Source of the DNA: an uncultured Micrococcales bacterium
GTDB taxonomy: Bacteria; Actinomycetota; Actinomycetes; Actinomycetales; Microbacteriaceae
DNA: 8,059 bases
NCBI GenBank assembly: GCA_913060985.1
Contig: CAJXTQ010000024.1
Location: forward strand, 1 to 8,059
Direction: 5' to 3'
This document shows positions 5,454 through 8,059 of this stretch, one piece after another; position 1 is the stretch's first letter; each line of letters opens with the position of its first letter. Both the position numbers and the translations under genes were made by a program. The notes beneath the pieces were generated by a model, which did not search any database, was not told where the DNA came from, and saw only the letters and a program-made list of their open reading frames with translations.

Positions 5454-6836
5454 TTATGGCCATGAAGCTTCGATTGCATCAAGAACAGCGTCGTTTGACT
5501 TGTCCTCAGCAACCCAAGCGGTCATCTCTCTCCAGAAGGAACCTGCACCAACCTCGGCTGGCATCACGTCAGATGCGTCGAAGCGGAACAGAGTTGCGTT
5601 CTGCAGGATGTCTACAGCCACCTTGTTCACTGGGTCAGCAACGTTGGCGGTGTCAAGACCTAGGTGTGGTGAGAACCAGGTTCCCAAAGCTGCCTTGGTG
5701 TTGTTCCAACCTGCTGTGGTCAGGTAGTGCTGAACTGCCTCAACCTCTGGGCGGTCTGAGAAAGCTCCAACGAACTCTCCACCACCCAAAGCTGGCTTGT
5801 TGTCAGCTGATAGACCTGGGAAGTAGAAGGTGGTGATTCCACCGTCAACGTCAGTGTCCTCTGGGGTAACGATGGTTGCACCGTAGTCACCTGCCAAGAT
5901 TCCACCAATGAATGATGCCTGGCGGTGCATTGCACAGCTACCGTCAACGATTCCTGATCCACCGTCCTGGAAGGTGGTGGTTGCGATTGAAGCAACGTCA
6001 CCTACATAGTCTGGGTTCTTCAGGATCTTCTCTGCCTCTGCCAAAACCTCAGCAACCGCTGGGTCGTTGAAGGGGATGTCGTGGTTTACCCATGCGTCAT
6101 AGGTCTCACCGTCCTGGAAACGGAGCATTAGGTCTTCCATCCAGTCGGTACCAACCCAACCGGTAGCCTCACCTGAGCCGAATCCAACACACCATGGCTG
6201 AACGTCACTGGTTGTTGCAATGGTCTCGGTTAGCTCCAAAAGCTCTGGCCAAGTGGTTGGGATGTCCCAGCCGTTGTCAGCAAAAGTCTTTGGTGAGTAC
6301 CATACGAAGCTCTTTACGTTTGCACCTAGAGGAGCTGCGTAGAACTCGCCATCAACGGTTCCGTATAGCTTCCAGTCTGGGGTGTAATTCTCATCAACTG
6401 AGCTCTCTACCTTGTCTGGAGCAGGAACCATCTCACCGGTCTGAACCATTGAGTTCAATAGACCTGGCTGTGGGAAAACTGCTAGATCTGGAGCGGTGCC
6501 ACCAGCAACACGAACTGGAAGCTGTGCCTCAAACTCCTGAGAGCCGTTCCAGACGATGTCGATTCCGGTGCACTCCTCAAATTCAACAAATGACTCGTTG
6601 AATAGGTCGGCCTCTGGGCTCACGATGGTGGTGTAGATCTCCACCTCGGTGCCAGAAAGACCTGCGTACTCCTCATATGCTTCACAGCCGGCTGGAAGAC
6701 CCTCAGATGAACCTGAACCTGAGTCTCCACCTGCACTGCTGGTTTCCTCCTCAGATGCTGCACATCCTGAGAGAACCAGAGCAGAAGCTGCTGCGATACC
6801 GACTAGTGCGGTAGCGCGACGACGAATAACTGCCAT
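5454..6836 (-). CDS. Sugar ABC transporter substrate-binding lipoprotein, AglE-like
   Basis: This is the extracellular solute receptor of the importer, 460 residues. Basic MAVIRRR precedes a hydrophobic stretch and the lipobox LSGC, so Cys25 is the lipid anchor. A Ser/Gly/Glu-rich linker (about 26-48) leads to a two-lobed family 1 type binding domain, with segments such as EFEAQLPVRVAGGTAPDLAVFPQPG (101-125) and GGGEFVGAFSDRPE (351-364). The C-terminal FRFDASDVMPAEVGAGSFW (418-436) resembles, from memory, the alpha-glucoside AglE branch. Cys51/Cys89 and Cys216/Cys301 could form disulfides. The ATG at 6836 has AAAGGA 10 nt upstream. It is the first gene of the importer operon, behind a region with LacI/cre-like operators. 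Function as a carbohydrate receptor is secure; an alpha-glucoside ligand is uncertain, especially as the neighbouring hydrolase is a beta-glucosidase family. Confidence 0.93.
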   Translation of the reverse strand: MAVIRRRATALVGIAAASALVLSGCAASEEETSSAGGDSGSGSSEGLPAGCEAYEEYAGLSGTEVEIYTTIVSPEADLFNESFVEFEECTGIDIVWNGSQEFEAQLPVRVAGGTAPDLAVFPQPGLLNSMVQTGEMVPAPDKVESSVDENYTPDWKLYGTVDGEFYAAPLGANVKSFVWYSPKTFADNGWDIPTTWPELLELTETIATTSDVQPWCVGFGSGEATGWVGTDWMEDLMLRFQDGETYDAWVNHDIPFNDPAVAEVLAEAEKILKNPDYVGDVASIATTTFQDGGSGIVDGSCAMHRQASFIGGILAGDYGATIVTPEDTDVDGGITTFYFPGLSADNKPALGGGEFVGAFSDRPEVEAVQHYLTTAGWNNTKAALGTWFSPHLGLDTANVADPVNKVAVDILQNATLFRFDASDVMPAEVGAGSFWREMTAWVAEDKSNDAVLDAIEASWP

Positions 6837-6917
6837 AGTTTTTCTGTCCTTTCAGATAACTTTGATCCCCAAAAATGTGGAAATCTCGCCCCTTGTGGGA
6901 GCGCACCTTAACCATAA

Positions 6918-6940
6918 GTAAACGGAAGACTGTAAACGAC
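6918..6940. promoter_or_regulatory. Direct-repeated operator half-sites GTAAACG
   Basis: GTAAACG occurs at 6918-6924 and again at 6932-6938, followed by GTAAGCG at 6942-6948, all in the same direction. The last two lie within a 10-bp tandem repeat (ACTGTAAACG / ACTGTAAGCG, 6929-6948). These equal one half of a LacI-family site but have no matching inverted half, so they may be auxiliary half-sites or repeat relics. Confidence 0.4.
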
Positions 6941-6954
6941 TGTAAGCGGTTTCA
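6941..6954. promoter_or_regulatory. Imperfect LacI/cre-like operator, promoter-proximal
   Basis: TGTAAGCGGTTTCA fits the LacI-family cre-type core TGNAANCGNWNNCA, with central CG. It overlaps the candidate promoters of the importer operon, so binding should block transcription. It differs from the upstream site at two positions. The cognate repressor is not in this window. Confidence 0.6.
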
Positions 6955-7005
6955 ATTTGATAACAACTTGGGTAACAAAAACCCCTTTATCCCTGTGGCT
7001 TGCAT

Positions 7006-7019
7006 TGTAAGCGTTTACA
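7006..7019. promoter_or_regulatory. LacI/cre-like operator, promoter-distal
   Basis: TGTAAGCGTTTACA is a near-perfect palindrome (one mismatched pair) around a central CG, matching the cre-type LacI-family consensus. Its centre is 65 bp from that of the site at 6941-6954, roughly six helical turns, so the two sites could be bridged by a tetrameric or paired repressor. It is the best-formed operator in the region. Confidence 0.75.
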
Positions 7020-7072
7020 GTTTCTGAGTGTTTTTAGTGGAAATTACTGTTATCTAGCAGTTGGCGGAAAGC

Positions 7073-7096
7073 AAAAAACGGGCCCGTGGGCCCGTT
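7073..7096 (-). terminator. Rho-independent terminator of tRNA-Ser(UGA)
   Basis: On the minus strand AACGGGCC and GGCCCGTT form a perfect 8-bp stem with the 4-nt loop CACG, followed by a run of six T. It starts one base after the encoded CCA of the tRNA. It separates the serS-side transcription unit from the importer promoter region. Confidence 0.88.
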
Positions 7097-7097
7097 C

Positions 7098-7185
7098 TGG
7101 CGGAGGCCGTGGGATTCGAACCCACGAGGCATTGCTGCCCAACGGTTTTCAAGACCGTCTCCTTCGGCCGCTCGGACAGACCTCC
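7098..7185 (-). tRNA. tRNA-Ser (anticodon UGA)
   Basis: The minus strand forms a class II tRNA: acceptor GGAGGTC/GGCCTCC (one T-G wobble), anticodon stem ACGGT/ACCGT around loop CTTGAAA with anticodon TGA, a long variable arm, T arm GTGGG-TTCGAAT-CCCAC, discriminator G. It reads UCA and, by wobble, other UCN codons. Unlike the tRNA-Ser at the left of the window, its CCA is encoded (7098-7100). Its 5' end is 26 bp after the HAD phosphatase stop, so it may be co-transcribed with serS and the phosphatase or use the -10-like sequence at 7195-7200. Confidence 0.97.
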
Positions 7186-7194
7186 GCGGGAGAG

Positions 7195-7200
7195 TCTATA
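7195..7200 (-). promoter_or_regulatory. Candidate -10 box for tRNA-Ser(UGA)
   Basis: TATAGA (followed by CT) on the minus strand would place the start of transcription only 2-3 nt before the mature tRNA 5' end. No good -35 is seen 16-18 bp upstream, where the sequence is the end of the phosphatase gene. Confidence 0.4.
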
Positions 7201-7211
7201 CGAAAATCGCC

Positions 7212-8030
7212 TTAGTCTGCTCGGAGGAATTCCAAGCCCTCGAAGCCAGCCAGCACTTCGGCGACTCCATCCTGTTCAACAGATGCTGTAATTGCGCTGG
7301 CTGCACGCTTCACTTCACTGGGCGCCTGGCCCATGGCGAAACTATGGCCGCCAAGCTCGTTCGCCCACTGAAACATCTCGATGTCGTTTCTTCCATCCCC
7401 AATGCAAAGAACTCTCCCCGGGTCAATCTCAAGTTTCTGTCTGAGCTTTTCGAGACCATGACCTTTATCGACTCCGTCCGGGGCTATATCCAGCCAAGCT
7501 GTGTAGCCAATTGAATAGCTAACCGAGTGAAGACCGATCTCTTTCATCAGTCCCAAGAATTCATCAACATCGTGAGATGGGGATAAGACAACAACTCGAC
7601 TAACAGGATGATGCAAAAGCTCTTCTAACGGAGTCTCGAAGTTTTCTTCACCCAGGGCGTAGGTGGGGAAGGGCTTATGAAATCTATAAGTCCCATCTAG
7701 GTCCTCGACTGCGAAGTGAGCATCTGGGATGACATCAATCAGTCTTGTTAGCACAGGAGAGGGATCAAAGCTTTCCACCTCAACAACTTGGAAGCCTGCT
7801 TGATCGTATTCATAACTAACCGCCCCATTTGAGGCAACCGCGTGCTTTCCGGGGAAATCTAACTCACGAATAACCGGGTAGCTGTTTGCTGCGGAACGAC
7901 CGGTTGCAATTACAACCTCGTGGCCAAGATCCTTGACCCTTTGAACTTCCTTGTGGACATTTGGAGATAAAAAGCCGTCATCGTGAACGGTGGTGCCATC
8001 AATGTCCAGCGCAATTAGCCAGCGACTCAT
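7212..8030 (-). CDS. Cof-type HAD-IIB family sugar-phosphate/nucleotide phosphatase
   Basis: This is a cytoplasmic Mg-dependent phosphatase of the haloacid dehalogenase superfamily, 272 residues, the usual size for Cof/HAD-IIB. Motif I is ALDIDGT (nucleophile Asp9, acid/base Asp11), motif II IATGR (Thr43), motif III Lys189 in GVDKGHGL, motif IV CIGDGRNDIEMF (Asp212, Asp216). The region between about residues 85 and 185 is the type IIB cap, which sets substrate choice; the natural substrate is unknown. The ATG directly abuts the stop codon of the upstream gene (probably serS), and the ribosome site AAGGGA lies inside that gene's last codons, so the two are translationally coupled. A HAD phosphatase next to serS is, from memory, a recurring actinobacterial arrangement. 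Confidence 0.93.
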   Translation of the reverse strand: MSRWLIALDIDGTTVHDDGFLSPNVHKEVQRVKDLGHEVVIATGRSAANSYPVIRELDFPGKHAVASNGAVSYEYDQAGFQVVEVESFDPSPVLTRLIDVIPDAHFAVEDLDGTYRFHKPFPTYALGEENFETPLEELLHHPVSRVVVLSPSHDVDEFLGLMKEIGLHSVSYSIGYTAWLDIAPDGVDKGHGLEKLRQKLEIDPGRVLCIGDGRNDIEMFQWANELGGHSFAMGQAPSEVKRAASAITASVEQDGVAEVLAGFEGLEFLRAD

Positions 8031-8059
8031 TTATCCCTTGGGTTCAATGATCTCTTTGC
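8031..8059 (-). CDS. serS: 3' end of probable seryl-tRNA synthetase gene (partial)
   Basis: The last nine codons, including the TAA stop, are visible, preceded by a partial codon ending in GC (probably Gly): KEIIEPKG. This resembles the C-terminal end of actinobacterial SerS (Gly-Gly-x-x-x-I-x-P pattern). The position upstream of a Cof-type phosphatase and a serine tRNA supports it. Only eight residues are visible, so the call rests mainly on context. The stop codon touches the start of the downstream gene. Confidence 0.6.

Larger units (their letters stand above)
6837..7072 (-). promoter_or_regulatory. Promoter and leader region of the sugar-importer operon
   Basis: These approximately 235 bp carry no plausible gene. 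On the minus strand, candidate promoters are TTGTTA (6961-6966) with TACAGT (6939-6944, 16-bp spacer) and TTGAAA (6950-6955) with TACAGT (6929-6934, 15-bp spacer); I cannot choose between them. Both run through the operator-like repeats listed separately, which suits repression. The leader would be about 85-100 nt. It includes a small hairpin (CGC-U-CCC / GGGGCG, 6887-6903) of unknown value and the AAAGGA ribosome site (6847-6852). Positions 7021-7072 show nothing I can assign. Confidence 0.55.

Noticed and set aside
6929..6948. Tandem 10-bp repeat considered as a CRISPR-like or iteron array
   Set aside because: Only two short units with no spacers and no replication gene nearby; the LacI-type operator reading explains them better.
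7000..7514. Several plus-strand open frames with peptides such as GFEPTR and RPWDSNPRG
   Set aside because: They are translations of the complement of tRNA-Ser(UGA), a well-known false-gene pattern, and continue antisense through the HAD phosphatase gene.

Overview
The window looks like part of a compact, mid-GC actinobacterial chromosome, probably a small freshwater or marine Microbacteriaceae of the Rhodoluna/Aquiluna type. This is inferred from protein style (LCP cell-wall ligase, actinobacterial-looking SerS–HAD pair, ABC sugar importer without its own ATPase), GC near one half, very short intergenic gaps and overlapping convergent stop codons. No rRNA or species marker is present, so the placement is tentative.

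Layout, left to right. Positions 1-98 hold a poorly identifiable gene end. A tRNA-Ser(GCU) gene with its own terminator follows on the minus strand (68-194). A plus-strand lipoprotein gene (276-899) encodes a lipobox, a roughly 110-residue Glu-rich stalk and a cytochrome b5-like haem domain. It meets head-on a minus-strand LytR-CpsA-Psr (LCP) gene (892-2037). A 37-bp gap holding a perfect interrupted palindrome separates LCP from a divergent plus-strand GH1 beta-glucosidase (2075-3454). The GH1 gene overlaps by 4 bp the end of a minus-strand operon of ABC sugar-importer genes: lipoprotein binding protein (5454-6836), MalF/AglF-type permease (4401-5387) and MalG/AglG-type permease (3451-4401). 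The approximately 235 bp upstream of that operon contain LacI-family/cre-like operator sequences. A second tRNA-Ser (UGA) with terminator, a Cof-type HAD phosphatase and the last codons of what is probably serS complete the right side, all on the minus strand.

How it fits together: the binding protein captures a sugar outside the cell, the two permeases move it in using an ATPase encoded elsewhere (MsiK/UgpC type is expected), and the cytoplasmic GH1 enzyme probably hydrolyses an imported beta-glucoside. The importer and the glucosidase have different candidate control sites, so they may answer to different regulators. A 12-bp GC-rich hairpin between the binding-protein and permease genes probably keeps binding-protein mRNA in excess. 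LCP and the cytochrome b5 lipoprotein are envelope proteins with no evident link to sugar uptake other than position. No CRISPR array, transposase, integrase or phage gene was seen.
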